Shown piece by piece: positions 20,690-32,700 of a DNA stretch of 64,000 nucleotides (the first letter of the stretch is position 1; the number at the start of each line of letters is the position of its first letter). The DNA is from Smallanthus sonchifolius. Taxonomy: Eukaryota > Streptophyta > Magnoliopsida > Asterales > Asteraceae. The position numbers were made by a program, and so were the translations under genes. The stretch lies in assembly GCA_023525975.1 (NCBI GenBank), contig CM042042.1, positions 9,302,842 to 9,366,841 on the forward strand, written 5' to 3'. The notes below the pieces were generated by a model. The model worked only from the letters and a program-made list of their open reading frames with translations, did not search any database and was not told the origin of the DNA.

Positions 20690-21691
20690 TTTTTTTTTGA
20701 ACAGCAACAATAAAAGTATCTCATAGAAAAACTAAAGGGAAAATAACAAAAAACCCCAAGACATTCATCCGCCATTAGGCATATACACCAATATAGACAA
20801 CTAATAATTAAGAACAGGATTACACGTTTTACCCCATACTCTATCGCCCCGTTATCCAATGCCCGACATAAGATTATCTAACCATTTTTCCCAAGTGCAA
20901 TGTAGAGACTTGCCCCGAGCTGCTATCCACGAGAAGAATTGAAATTTTATATCATCCACCATATTTTCCACCGATGATTTTGTGTTAGGGAAAAGCCACA
21001 TGTTTCTTACTTTCCATATCATCCAACACGTGCAATATCCAATTGAGGTCTGGATCATTTTGCGTTTAGCAGATCCATGTGTGTGATATAATAATTCAAC
21101 TAGATCCTTTATAGTTACCTTCCCTGTAACATCAAGTTTCATCCATATAGAGATTTTGCACCACGTACTTTTAGCCATCGGGCATGGAATGAAAGTGTGA
21201 TCTTCCGTCTCATCCTCAAGAAGACATAAGGAACATCTCCCCGAAGGGATAGGGATACCCCGATTCCTCAACGCAACCCCCATTGGCAATCTATACTGGA
21301 GAAGACGCCAAACAAAGCATCGGACCGACAGAGGAACCCATTTCAACCAGAGAACATCCACCTTAGATTCTAGCATCGATTTATTCTCTAACCATCTCCT
21401 GCATTCTTCAGTGGAGAAAGTCCCCGAGGGGCCACCTTCCCAAACCCACTTATCTTGGCCATCCAAGAATTTGTATTCTTTTATCATGCCTTCCAAGTCT
21501 TTAATTTCTTCAATCCGAATGGGGGCAATAGCTACTTTTTTCCACTCCCACTTGAAAATCAGAGTTCCTGATTCCAAACGACGAACTCTATCCGCAATAA
21601 GGCACCTTTTGTTCCGATCTAGTTCATACAAGGCCGGGAATATCCTGCTGAAAGGAGATTTTCCAAACCAGGCCAGATTCCATAATAACGT
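20690..21691 (-). mobile_element. 5'-truncated LINE (L1 type)
   Basis: An insertion with a perfect 14-bp target duplication (TTTATGAGTTAAGT at 20676..20689 and 21692..21705), a short poly(A) tail on the minus strand (T run at 20690..20698) and a truncated 5' end. These are the marks of target-primed reverse transcription. The protein part is the very C-terminus of the L1-type ORF2. Confidence 0.88.
20852..21691 (-). pseudogene. LINE ORF2 C-terminal fragment (zf-RVT domain)
   Basis: An open frame of about 280 codons. It shows the plant LINE zinc-binding region after RT: WVWEGGPSGTFSTEECRRWL, VLWLKWVPLSVRCFVWRLL, then RGIPIPSGRCSLCLLEDET and DHTFIPCPMAKSTW, and the tail block MIWKVRNMWLFPN. 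RT and endonuclease are missing through 5' truncation. The open frame begins in host sequence upstream of the insertion, by chance. No in-frame stop is seen, so it inserted fairly recently. Confidence 0.88.
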
Positions 21692-22149
21692 TTTATGAGT
21701 TAAGTACATGTTCAATTTTTTGTGAGATTTATAGCAAGTTATTGCATGAAATGAGTACATATATAATAGTAAGAAATTTGCTTAAAGAATTTACTAGCCT
21801 TACTCTCAATTTGCAAATTCGGTACTCAATGACAATTTTTTTTTCCTACATTTATAAATAATAACACTTAACTTTCTAAAAACTCAAATATACATGTAAT
21901 ATATTTTTCTTTACGTCCCGGTATAAATTTTGTTTTACTCGTTTACAAGCGTCAACCACAACTCCCCCCCTGAAGTTTGTAAAATGTTAAAATTATGTGT
22001 TTTTTTTCCACCGTCATACCACATGTCACCTATCTGTTGGTTCATAATTTTTTTCTTTGGTTTTTTTACATATCTTTTTATTGGGATAACCGAGTCGCCG
22101 TAATTTCAAACATTTTTTATGTACTTAATCACGTTTTTTTGTGCTTAGT

Positions 22150-22350
22150 CACGTTATTCACTGCCTCAACTGTTTAATGTCTGTTTTCCGCCGCAGAGCG
22201 CGGGGTGCTAATGTCACCATATTTAACGACGTTAGTATCACAGCCGCAACACGTGTTGCGAGATTCACAGACGCGCATACTTAATTATGTAGTTAACCGC
22301 ATTAATATCACTGTACGACCTCGCCGCAACGCGCGGATCATAATTTCTAG
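22150..22350 (+). mobile_element. Two Helitron 3' termini in tandem
   Basis: Two hairpin-plus-CTRR ends: a CCGCCGCAGAGCGCGG stem followed by CTAA at 22208..22211, and CGCCGCAACGCGCGG followed by CTAG at 22347..22350, each with T after it. The matching TC starts were not located, so only the 3' ends are claimed. The 21706..22150 stretch before them is otherwise unassigned. Confidence 0.45.
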
Positions 22351-23745
22351 TTATTTCTCAAACTCAAAAGTTGATAAGTCATATTTGTTAAAAGTTTAGT
22401 GATTTACATGATTATATTCTTGGAAACAATCAACTAACTGATAAGAATAGTAGAAATTAGAAGCTCAACCAATCGACTACGTCATGTTGATGAAAGTAGT
22501 TAAACTTGTTTTTAATGATAGACATTTTGTGCCTTAATGAAGAGTTAAATATGACTTCTAATTTATATTCTCTTTAGCCTATTTTACTCTTTTGTATTAG
22601 AATACATGTTGTGATGTATTAGTTATATTTAGATTGTTATGGTTATTAAATTCAACTGGTAGACGTAAACCTGCGCATTGCCACGGGGTGTGATGCTGCA
22701 TAAATCTGAAACATTCAGTTTAGAATAAATTTATGTCGAGACGGTACATGAGAAGGATAAACCGTGTTACTTTATATAAAAACGAAACCATTAAATAGTT
22801 TTGATGATTTGTACGTTTGTGCTTCAATTAAAATTAACATCGAAACGTAGGATAAAAGTGGTTAAAAACAACCCCATATGTGGTCAAACTTAAAAAGGAA
22901 TAAAAGTTTCACAATTTCTATTATTTTACCATTTTCCTACTATTATTATATAACATGTGGGATTGCAAATTTTTATGGCAGGTAACATATATATTGGTTC
23001 ATATTAGTTTGAATGTGGATTATAGATTAATGTATTATGCATATATATGTTGCACACTATAAATCATCCACTTTTGCATCTCATCTAAGCGATCCGACCC
23101 GACCCGTTTAGGATGTCAACCCTTAACCAAATCATGAAGGTTTGCAAGAAGTGAGTTGACCACATTTAGAGCAAGACTATAAAAAAGCACAAAAATAATG
23201 TATGAGAAAGATTTGAAACAAATAATTAGTTACAAGTAGATGAACTAACCTACTTCTCAAAACACCATTTTTCTCTCTCTTCTTTCTCTTCTTTCTCTTC
23301 TTTCTTTTTCTATGTGAAAAAACCATAGATGACATCAGCAAACAGCAGCAGCCGGAAAACATCGATGAAGCTTCATAATAGCTGCAGAGAACGCCCGGTT
23401 TGTATATAGATTAACAGTGAAAATGGAACAGAAAATCTCAGCACACCATTTAAACCCAATTATCTTGGGAGTGTTAATCCATGTTTGACTTTTGAAGGTC
23501 AAATGGATTAGATATAAATCAGCACAACTTGGTGCACTAAAGCATACATACTACTTATATGAAAATGGGTCGATTCCAGTTGTGTTTACCTGCCCCATTT
23601 TGACATCATAAAATTGGCCCATTTACCAAACCGGCCCGTTAGTAGGTGTGTAGCTAAAAAGCTTCAATGTAGATGTAGTTTGTTTTTGGATTAGAAGTTG
23701 CATACCTAAAATTAATGTAAATGAATATATGGGCTCCATGTCTCA
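22351..23745. other. Intergenic sequence downstream of the coiled-coil gene
   Basis: AT-rich, with a CTT/TTC microsatellite at about 23270..23310 that generates a spurious Lys/Arg-rich frame. The 3' UTR of the 23746..33035 gene should lie at the high-coordinate end. Nothing else is supported. Confidence 0.4.
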
Positions 23746-26700
23746 CTACTTGTCTGAATGTGCTCGTTTAGCCTTGCGACGTGTATGGCTCGGCTTGCTA
23801 GTTTTAGCGGGCTTCTTAGCGGTCCCACTACATTCCAACAATAAATTAAGGGAAGTAGTTAGATTTTTATTTATTTAAAATATAAGAGGTGAAAAATAGT
23901 CTAGGAAGCATGAGATATTAAATTGTGGAAAAATGAAACATTGCAGACTGACAAACTTACAAAAAGAGGGCTGATAAAGCTCTGAATAAAATGATGATAG
24001 GTAGTGCCAGCAACGCGGAGGCCTGAAAGATAAACATACTAATTCATGCTTGCTTGTAGAAATAGTAAAATGCGACTAAATGTTGTAACTTTAACCCATT
24101 CATATGAAAGTATGAAACCGAGTTATTTTGGGTTAAAATTTATGGATAATGGGTCAAACAGATTACATGCTTAAAAGTCATCACTTATGAGCCATACATT
24201 ACCCAACCCACCTGCCACATGTAAATATAATATTTCTTTGTGTATATTTGTGTGTGTATAGGGGAGGGTTCTTTTCAGAACCAAAAATATTGAGAGAACA
24301 CGTGCGAACCAATCTAAATTATTTACTTATTATGAAAAGTGTATAAATATAAAATACTAAATGATTAATTAATCCCCCCCCCTAATCTCTCTATTACTCG
24401 TAACAAGTTTTATGCACATTTGTAGATCAGAGTTACTCGTAACAAGTTTTATGCACATTTGTAGATCAGAGAATTATAGTGAACCTGCACATGTGCATAT
24501 GCTTATAATATACGAATACACATAAATTTACGCACACCAATTCACATAAAAATGTTGTATTTTAATAGTAATATTATAATTCTAGATAAATCTATATCTA
24601 TATCTATATCTATCTATACTATATAATAAATAAAGGTTTCTCATGCCACGTGTCGTCTTCATATTCATTCTCATCATTGTTTTCTCGTCTCTCTCTTATT
24701 AAATGAACCTCTATCTTTTCCATTAAATATATTTTTAAAGAAATTATTAATTATAGTAACAAAAAACATTTATTTTAAACAATCTCTTATTATAACTTTA
24801 AAATCTAATTACATAGCTTAAATTTTCAATCAAATAATAAACGAAAGTCAAATTACATTAAATAGTAATTAATGTATTCTTGAAACCCAATTATATATTT
24901 ATTTTTGACTAAATTACAATTTTTGTTATTTATGTTTGCCTAAATTATGGAATGGGTTCTTTAAAGTTTTGACTTTCACTCATTGTCCTTTATATGAAAA
25001 GTTGTCTCGTTTCTTGTCCTTTACCCTAACGGCCATCCATTTTATCAGTTAAATCAGGGCATGTGCTTGGCATGTGAGGGCATAAAGGTAATTTCCCTCC
25101 TTTCTTCTTCCCTTTGATAACCAGACCAAACCCACTTCCCCTTTTCTTCCTCCCCTTGATAACCATACCACTCCACCACCTCCACCGCTTCATCATCGCC
25201 ACTCCGCCGCTTCATCACCACCACTGCACCACTCCGCCGTTTCATCCCTTGTCGATTAACCAACCATTCTCATCACAGACCACCCCCAGATCTGATGTGT
25301 TTTTTTGTGTGCGAACCTGCACCTCCACCCACACATCCTCCCTTCATCTTCCCCTCCACCCACCTCCGACTGTTGCATCCCTTAACACCCACCTAGCAAC
25401 TGAATTGAAGAATTTGTAAGAACGCCCCCAATCAGTGCATGTGTTTTTTTGTGTGCGAACCTGCACCTCCACCCACCTAGCAACTGAATTGAAGAATTTG
25501 TAAGATTTGTAATTAAGGGTTGAAGGAGGAAGTTATGTTGACTATAGTTTCAGGAAGAGGGAATTTAATTGCAAACTGTAGAATTCACTATCAGTCACAA
25601 GCCAAAGACACCCCCAAATTTCGTCACCTGCAAATCCAAACCCGCCTCCCTCTCTCCCCCGTTGACCATAACACACACTCCCTCTCATCTCAATCGAGCT
25701 CCCAATCCTAAATCGAGTTCCGAACCCTCTCCGCTGGGGAAGAAAAAGCTTGAATCTCAACTGATTGTTCAATCTAATTTCTGATTTTCGAAACCTCCAC
25801 CCACAAATGACCTGTGTCGTTCGAATTAGGGTTTGGGAGAGGAAACGATCACCGGAAGGCGCGCCACTGTTGTCTCCTGAACCAACCTGAGCCACAGTTC
25901 CTGCTGCTGTCCACTGTCGTATGCTCCTCTCTTCTTCCCCCTCTCATATGGCTCTCTCTCTCACCTCTGACTTAGGGTTCTTGTAAGATGGAGGGTGGAA
26001 GATGAAAGAATTCGGGGATGAAGACGATGGTAACTGGTGGTGGAGTTGCTGGCAGTGACGGTGTTGGTGTAACCAGGAAGATGACCTGGTGGGGGTGACG
26101 GATGACCTGATTTTGGGTCCTTGTAAGATTTTATGTTAATAAATAAAATAATTTATTAAATTTAATAACTAAACTACAAGAATTGTTCTTTTAAGGATAG
26201 AAAGACTAAAATACCTTCATGCACATGGGGTGACTTAACTGAAAAACATAACGGCTGTTAGTGGAAATGACAAAATTCGTAAGTAGTTTAGCAAATAAAG
26301 GACAGTGAGTGAAAGTCAAAACTTTAAAGTACCCATTCCATAGTTTAGACAAACATAAAGGACAAAAATTGTAATTTAGTCTATACAGATTTAGGGATTT
26401 TATATCTTAATATTTTTTCACCCCGTGTAGTACACAAGTTCTAAGCTAGTGCATAATAAATGAGTATTTTAGATAGATAGATGGAGTGAGAGAGAGTGAG
26501 TGCGTTTGACATACAGAGAACCATGTAAACTCCTTGGTTGCAAGAGATCTTGTAATTCCATGGTTTTTCAATGTTCCTTCAACAGTTTTTTGAACCTTCA
26601 CATATAACATAACTTTATTATATTGGTTTTAGATCATAGCAGACTAATATGAGCAACATGTGGATCCCTCTAAAAAGAACTGAACACATCTCCTAACATA

Positions 26701-29700
26701 TTAGTCAAAAACGTTTTCCACACTACAGGAAAGAAGCACGTGAAATAGAGTTTCTTATGAACGAGATTGGTCGGAGTTAAGAGATCCCTATGTAATATGA
26801 TGTAAACATATTATCTTATGTAAAAACAATATTATAATAAAATGTTACCTTGGCCATTTATGACAAGGTTTTTGTCAAACTGATACCGTTTTTCACAATA
26901 TAATACTCAAATAAAATAAGTAAAATAAGTAGGGCATTTCACTATTTAAGAAACTCGATTTGGTTTAGTTATTGTTTTCCGATTTGGTTTAGCCACATTC
27001 ATGAGCAATGTTTTAATATTAAAATAAAATTTTATTAAAAATTTAGTACCCCTTTTATAACATTATCCCAAAATGTATTAAAACAACAAAATAATAATAA
27101 TAAAATATTAAATTATACAACATAAAACTAAAAATCCTGGTTTAAACAAATTAAATAAAAACTAATAAAATATATGTTACTTAAAAAGAAATCAATATTT
27201 TATTATACTTGGAGGAAGAAAGCCCGGTAGTTAAAAGCAAATTAAACGGATGTTAATTCACAGTTACGACATGTGTCCTACTAGTTTTATCGTCACGGTA
27301 AGATTTTAAGCTCTCGTGTTTGGTTTCTAATACCATCAGTTGTCTACTTACTTTTTTAAACTTTCGCATCCATTGGTGAGTGGACAAATTGTACTCTCAA
27401 AGGAACATGTGACGCATATATAGTGACCCCTCGATGCCGATTTCACCGATTTCGAGGGGACAATGCTCCAATTTTCCCCGACCTCCAATCCACCTCAAAG
27501 GAGCCCATTAATTTTGACGTATAAACTTATGATTGGTTTCATAAGTCAATATTTGTACCAAGATAGTCCAATCTATTGGTAGTTAGGTTTGTTTTGCTCC
27601 GATTCCACGTGTGGAACACGTGCTGACATGCATCCACACTTTAGCGAGTACGGTCACCAAAAACTGACGGACACGGCACCCCCACGCTCGTTCGTACACG
27701 TGTCCTCCCCATAAATCGATTGTGGCCACTTTAACTGACAAAGGATCTAGAGTCGTCGTAACTCGTAACACTGTAGCTTGACTACGCGATTAACGAAGCG
27801 ACGTTCGAGGTATTCGTTCCTTCGCACCATTTCCCCTCCGTTTCTCCTAACATATTAGTCAGCACAATCTATAATGCAGCCACCAACACTGTAACTCGCT
27901 AAATAAGATTAATCAAATAGGTTCTAAAAGAGAATATCAAGATTCAGCGCGTGTAACATATTCAGATCAGCTTATATATAGTGGCATGCATTTCATTTAA
28001 ATGCGCAACATAATCATTGACACAATAAAATATCTATCTGACATGAGAAAACCGCTGATTATCAGACATTGAATAATCAAAATCAAATAACTAGCTGTAA
28101 TAAAACATGTTGCATAAGATGGTGTTTGGATTGCTCATGCTGCTTGAAATTCAGAAGTTGTAATCATCAGGTGACAGTTATTTGAGTGTTTGGTGAGTTC
28201 TATCTAAGTAACTAGTATAAAACCATACCAAAAACAACATTCTTATATTGTTGAAACGTTTACATATAAAATATGCCAATTTATTTTTATCAATACTACT
28301 AATTTCTTTATAGATTATCTATAAATACAAGAATGTTTGTTTGGGAGTTAGCTGGGTATGTTTGTTTGTTAGTTTTTCCTTAAATAATCAACTGATGCAT
28401 CTGGTATGAAAGTATTTATCCAAACCAAATTATTTGACTCTCAAATTATCAGATGGTGAGAATCAGTATCACTTTATCCAAACACTCAAACCGGTTAATG
28501 TGACGAAGTTTGAATTATTAGACAATTAGCTACATAACGTCTAACGCACATCCAAACAGCCACATGTGAAATATGAAAAAGCCAAAAAAAATAAATAAAA
28601 ACAGTACCTGACGATGGTATTTAGTTGCAGATTCAAGAAACTTGCCATACACTTGAACTGCATTATTTGTGTATGGCTTCATAGTTTTCCGCGCTTTATC
28701 AAGGCGAGGTTTTGTTGCAACGGCAACCTGATCAATGTATGGCTCACAAAACTTCTTTGCAACCTGGCCCCACACAACTTTCATATTATGATTTTTGACA
28801 CATCTTTAAAGATAGCAAAAAGGTTGACTAAAAATTACCTGAAAGTGAGGGTTTACAACTTCTTTTATTTTAATCACATGGGGAGTTAGAACCCCCTTTG
28901 ATCGTACATAGACCTCTGTGGTTTTTTTGGTCAAAAGCTGCACATGTGACTCAACATTGGTTATCACAACCACCCATTGTTTCATTGCAGCAGGGATCCA
29001 CTTCTGCATAATTTAGGGTGACAAGTTGAGCAATGTACATAAATACTTGATGTGGAAAAATGGGCGGGCAAGTAGGTTCTGATCAAAACAATAATTTTTG
29101 TACGGGTTGAAATGGGTCAGCTAGGATGACACCAAACACTTTTTAACTTTTTTTTAAATCATTAGCGTGTTAAATATGATTATAGATACTATGTTATTAC
29201 AATAATAACCTATCATTTTTAGGAAAGCAATTTAGGAGATTGTATGTACTAAAAATACATGTTAGCTTGGTTTTAAAAAGCGAGAAGCGCACCGAGGTGA
29301 CGAGGTCTAAATCCGAGGCACAAAGCGCAAAGCGTAAAAGCGCAGGGCTTTTCGTACGCGAGGCGCACATACTATAAAAAAAACATTTAAATTAGGTATA
29401 TACACATTAACTGATGTTAAACATCTAAATTCCCAATAATGTTAAACATATTACTTGATATTAAACATCTAAAACATCCAAAAGAGGAAATTATTACAAT
29501 AAACCATGAAAATGACTAAAATTACTAGTTATTACCACCTCCAAAAGTCCAAAACAGCAACAAAACATACCAAAAAAAAGCCCTTAAGCGCAAAAAAGCC
29601 CCTCAAAGCGCGCGCTTCTTGTTCTGAGGCGCGCCTTATGTAACCTAAAGCCCCAACCCTCGCGCCTCAGCGCGCCTGAGGCGCGCTTTTTAAAACCAAG

Positions 29701-32700
29701 CATGTTAGGCGGCTTTCAACACGTTTCTTCTTTGGCTAAAAAATATATTTTACCCATTTGACCCGTTAAAGAAAGAACATAACCCAAGTCAACCTATTCA
29801 TAAGTAAATGGGTCAAAATTGCAACCCTGGTATAAACCCAACAAAAAAGTGAACAAGAATGTAAATTCCATACCGGTAGTTATTAGTTAGTTAGTGTTTA
29901 CTACTTAGTAGAAAACATAAACCAAAGAAGAGTTGATGTAGCATTTTGAAAAGCACAGTTCAACAAAAAGATTGTAGAGGAACATAAACATTGACTAACT
30001 ACTTTATTTACATCATGCGTCTCGACTTTAACTCATAATGTGAAAACATAAAATACACCAACGAAATTGTGAAATTTTCTTACGGTTTTGACTACACCTA
30101 TATGAGGTTCAGCCCACATTTCAGCTTGTGCCTTCTTCTCTAAAGCCTGTCATAGTGAAAAGGATACTATTTTCATGAAGATAGAAAAAAAAACATCCTT
30201 AATAAACGAATAATAACCTGATTTGAAGTAAATTATGCATAGAAATAACAGAATAAAAATACAAACAAGGGATATACAAAAATTACCTTCTTTGTGAAAG
30301 TATCCAAGGCAGGTTTTCCATGCTGCTTCCATCGAGCCTCCACATAAGACTGTAAATTAGTGAGGTAGTCAAACCTCACGACTATATTCCTTTATGTACA
30401 TGAGCCTAATTAAAGAGAGAGTTACCTGACTAGAAGACACATGAGCTGCAAGCCAGAGTGGTAGCCATGCAGAATAAACCTGAATATAAAGAGAAGACCA
30501 GATAATAGACAAAAGTTGGTCTTCAATTAAGCATGATTCACATCTATATAATCATACTGACTAGTAAACTAAAGAGAAAAGAGATAAATTTATTGAAACA
30601 ACTCAAAAGGGGAGATGCGTCTCGTTTGAAGTTAACAAAGCATTTTATTAAGATATATTGATGGTATGGAGAGATGCATCACTTGGTTATGTCAACCAGT
30701 TATAAGATTTAAATGCTAGCTATGTCTACATTCTTAATATATGCAATCAAACAACTTCCTTATATGCAAAGTCTACCATGATGAAAAGAATAACAGGTTT
30801 TGTTGCAGCTATGTAACTTATTTTAATCAGAATATTCCACTCAGAGACCAATGTAAACTACTCCCTCCATCTCCAAATACTGCATAAGATTAATTTGGCA
30901 TGTAGTTGAATAAAGATGATTGAATATTGACCAAATACCTAAATGTCTCATAATAAAGACTAACTAGTAAAAAAAAAGTTGTGGCCCAGAATAAAACATA
31001 AAAATATTAGTAATGAGCAAAAGGTAAATATGGATCAAACACTTTCTCAAAAAAAGTGTTGCAATTTTTTGGGCAAACAAATAGAAAAACATAGTTGCAT
31101 TTTTTGGGATGGATGGAGTGATCTTTGTTCTCTTCTTTTAAATGGAATTAATCACCTGTATTTCTTTGCACCATCATACAGTTATTTAATTATAAACACA
31201 AATGTCTAATCTACTGTTTCTCTTTCACCCCACACTAAAAGCTGGAAGTGCATGGATAATAACCAAAAGTTCGGAACAAAAGAAGAAAAGGGTGAAAAGC
31301 CACGCATACACTGCAAAATAACTATTGCACATAAGATGATCAGGCTGAAATTGAAAATCATATGTAACATAGTAAATGTTTGATCAAAATTACTTAATTT
31401 CCATTCATGATCACTACTTACCGATTTCACTTTATGGGTCCCATCTATATGCTGCAAGGTTTACTCTATGTGAGGGGAAATAGAAAAAGGCCAATTGAAA
31501 AAAGAAAAGAAAAATCATAAAAACATATGACAACTAAGCTCAGAAAAAAGCTGCAAACCAAGTTTCAAAGACCTAGAATACATGTTCTTTAAAACAATAG
31601 GTATCACACATGTTCACATATATGATCACTTGACACGATTAACAGCACCAAGAAATTGCAATCTTTCAGATTTTACCTTTGTCAATTCTTCAACTTTCTG
31701 TGTGGCTTCATTCTTAGTCTTCATAAGTTCCTCCTACATATGATTATAGATGTTAATACATTATATTTTCACATCTAAAGGAGTAATCCAAGCAACATGT
31801 TGTGAACCGACCTCAGCAAATTTAAGAGCACGCTCAGTTTTTTGAAGTTGTGTTTTCTGTTCTTCAATAGTCTGTTCAAGCTAAAACAAGAAACAGAAAA
31901 GCAAAAATATTATTCCATCAGTTTGGGCCTTTTGAAATCAACAAGCCTTGTACCACATATCGACAGAAATGTAATTTAGCTACTAGCTACCTAGACACTA
32001 AAAAACAAAGTTGATACATTAATGCTACCATTAATATCATATATCTAGCATTAGATTGATCTAACCATCAACAACCTACCACAGTGTTCCTATGCATTTA
32101 TTTCTCATTAATTTTCTAAAATTTGTGTATTTATATATAGTTGCTAGTTTCTTTCATCAGTTTGCCAAAAAATATAATGCATGACAAACACAATAAACCG
32201 GCCTTACATTCTCAAGCTTTGGATTCAATTCAAGCATGTTGTTCTCCAATTCTTTTGATCGACTTTCCAAAGCCTCCAATAAACCGGCATTTTGCTCCAA
32301 TTCCAACTGTAGTTCTTCCACCTAAAACAAGAAACGAAATCCCATAAACCACCATAGAATGAATATCTTGACACACTTCAACAAAACCAACTCCATTGCA
32401 TGAAAACCTTCTTCTCTAACTCCCGGGACCTTGTATGAGCCTTTTGGACCTCCTCATCAACATCTGATGACCCTTTAACCTATCAAATACAAGATAGAAT
32501 CATCACACATTCACACCAAAAACATGCATTCATTATTTATACATACAATAAACTGAATCATATGTTCATAAATCATAATCCTACCTTAAGAGAAGCTACC
32601 TCATTTTGCAAAGAAGCCATACTCTCTGATTTTTCTTCAATCGTTCTCTCTTTCTCCGCAATCGCCTTCTCTTTTGCAGCAATGATCTCATTTTTCATTC

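Larger units (their letters stand above)
24613..26449 (+). mobile_element. Helitron carrying a Mutator-like element
   Basis: Starts TCTATACTATATAATAAATA after an A and ends with a decayed hairpin (CCGTGTAGTACACAAG) and CTAG before a T, so it inserted between A and T as Helitrons do. The first ~300 bp match the Helitron unit at 50078..50515. A long-TIR element (24907..26381) interrupts it. It lies in the intron between the last two membrane-anchor exons of the coiled-coil gene, on the opposite strand. Confidence 0.78.

Noticed and set aside
23177..23362. Lys/Arg-rich frame as the basic tail of the coiled-coil protein
   Set aside because: It comes from a CTT microsatellite. The true last exons with the anchor and the [11 protein letters not shown] tail were found at 24022-23961 and 23827-23746.
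24590..24616. TATCTA microsatellite as a CRISPR-like or regulatory array
   Set aside because: It is a short simple repeat next to a Helitron start in a plant genome.
28530..28784. Coiled-coil gene truncated at 28608 by loss of its last exons
   Set aside because: First considered because the next 1.9 kb is non-coding, but in-phase exons matching the family were found at 26595-26515 and beyond.
31206..31457. Independent gene on the minus strand
   Set aside because: It is intron sequence around a possible cassette exon; the rest shows no family and no start context.
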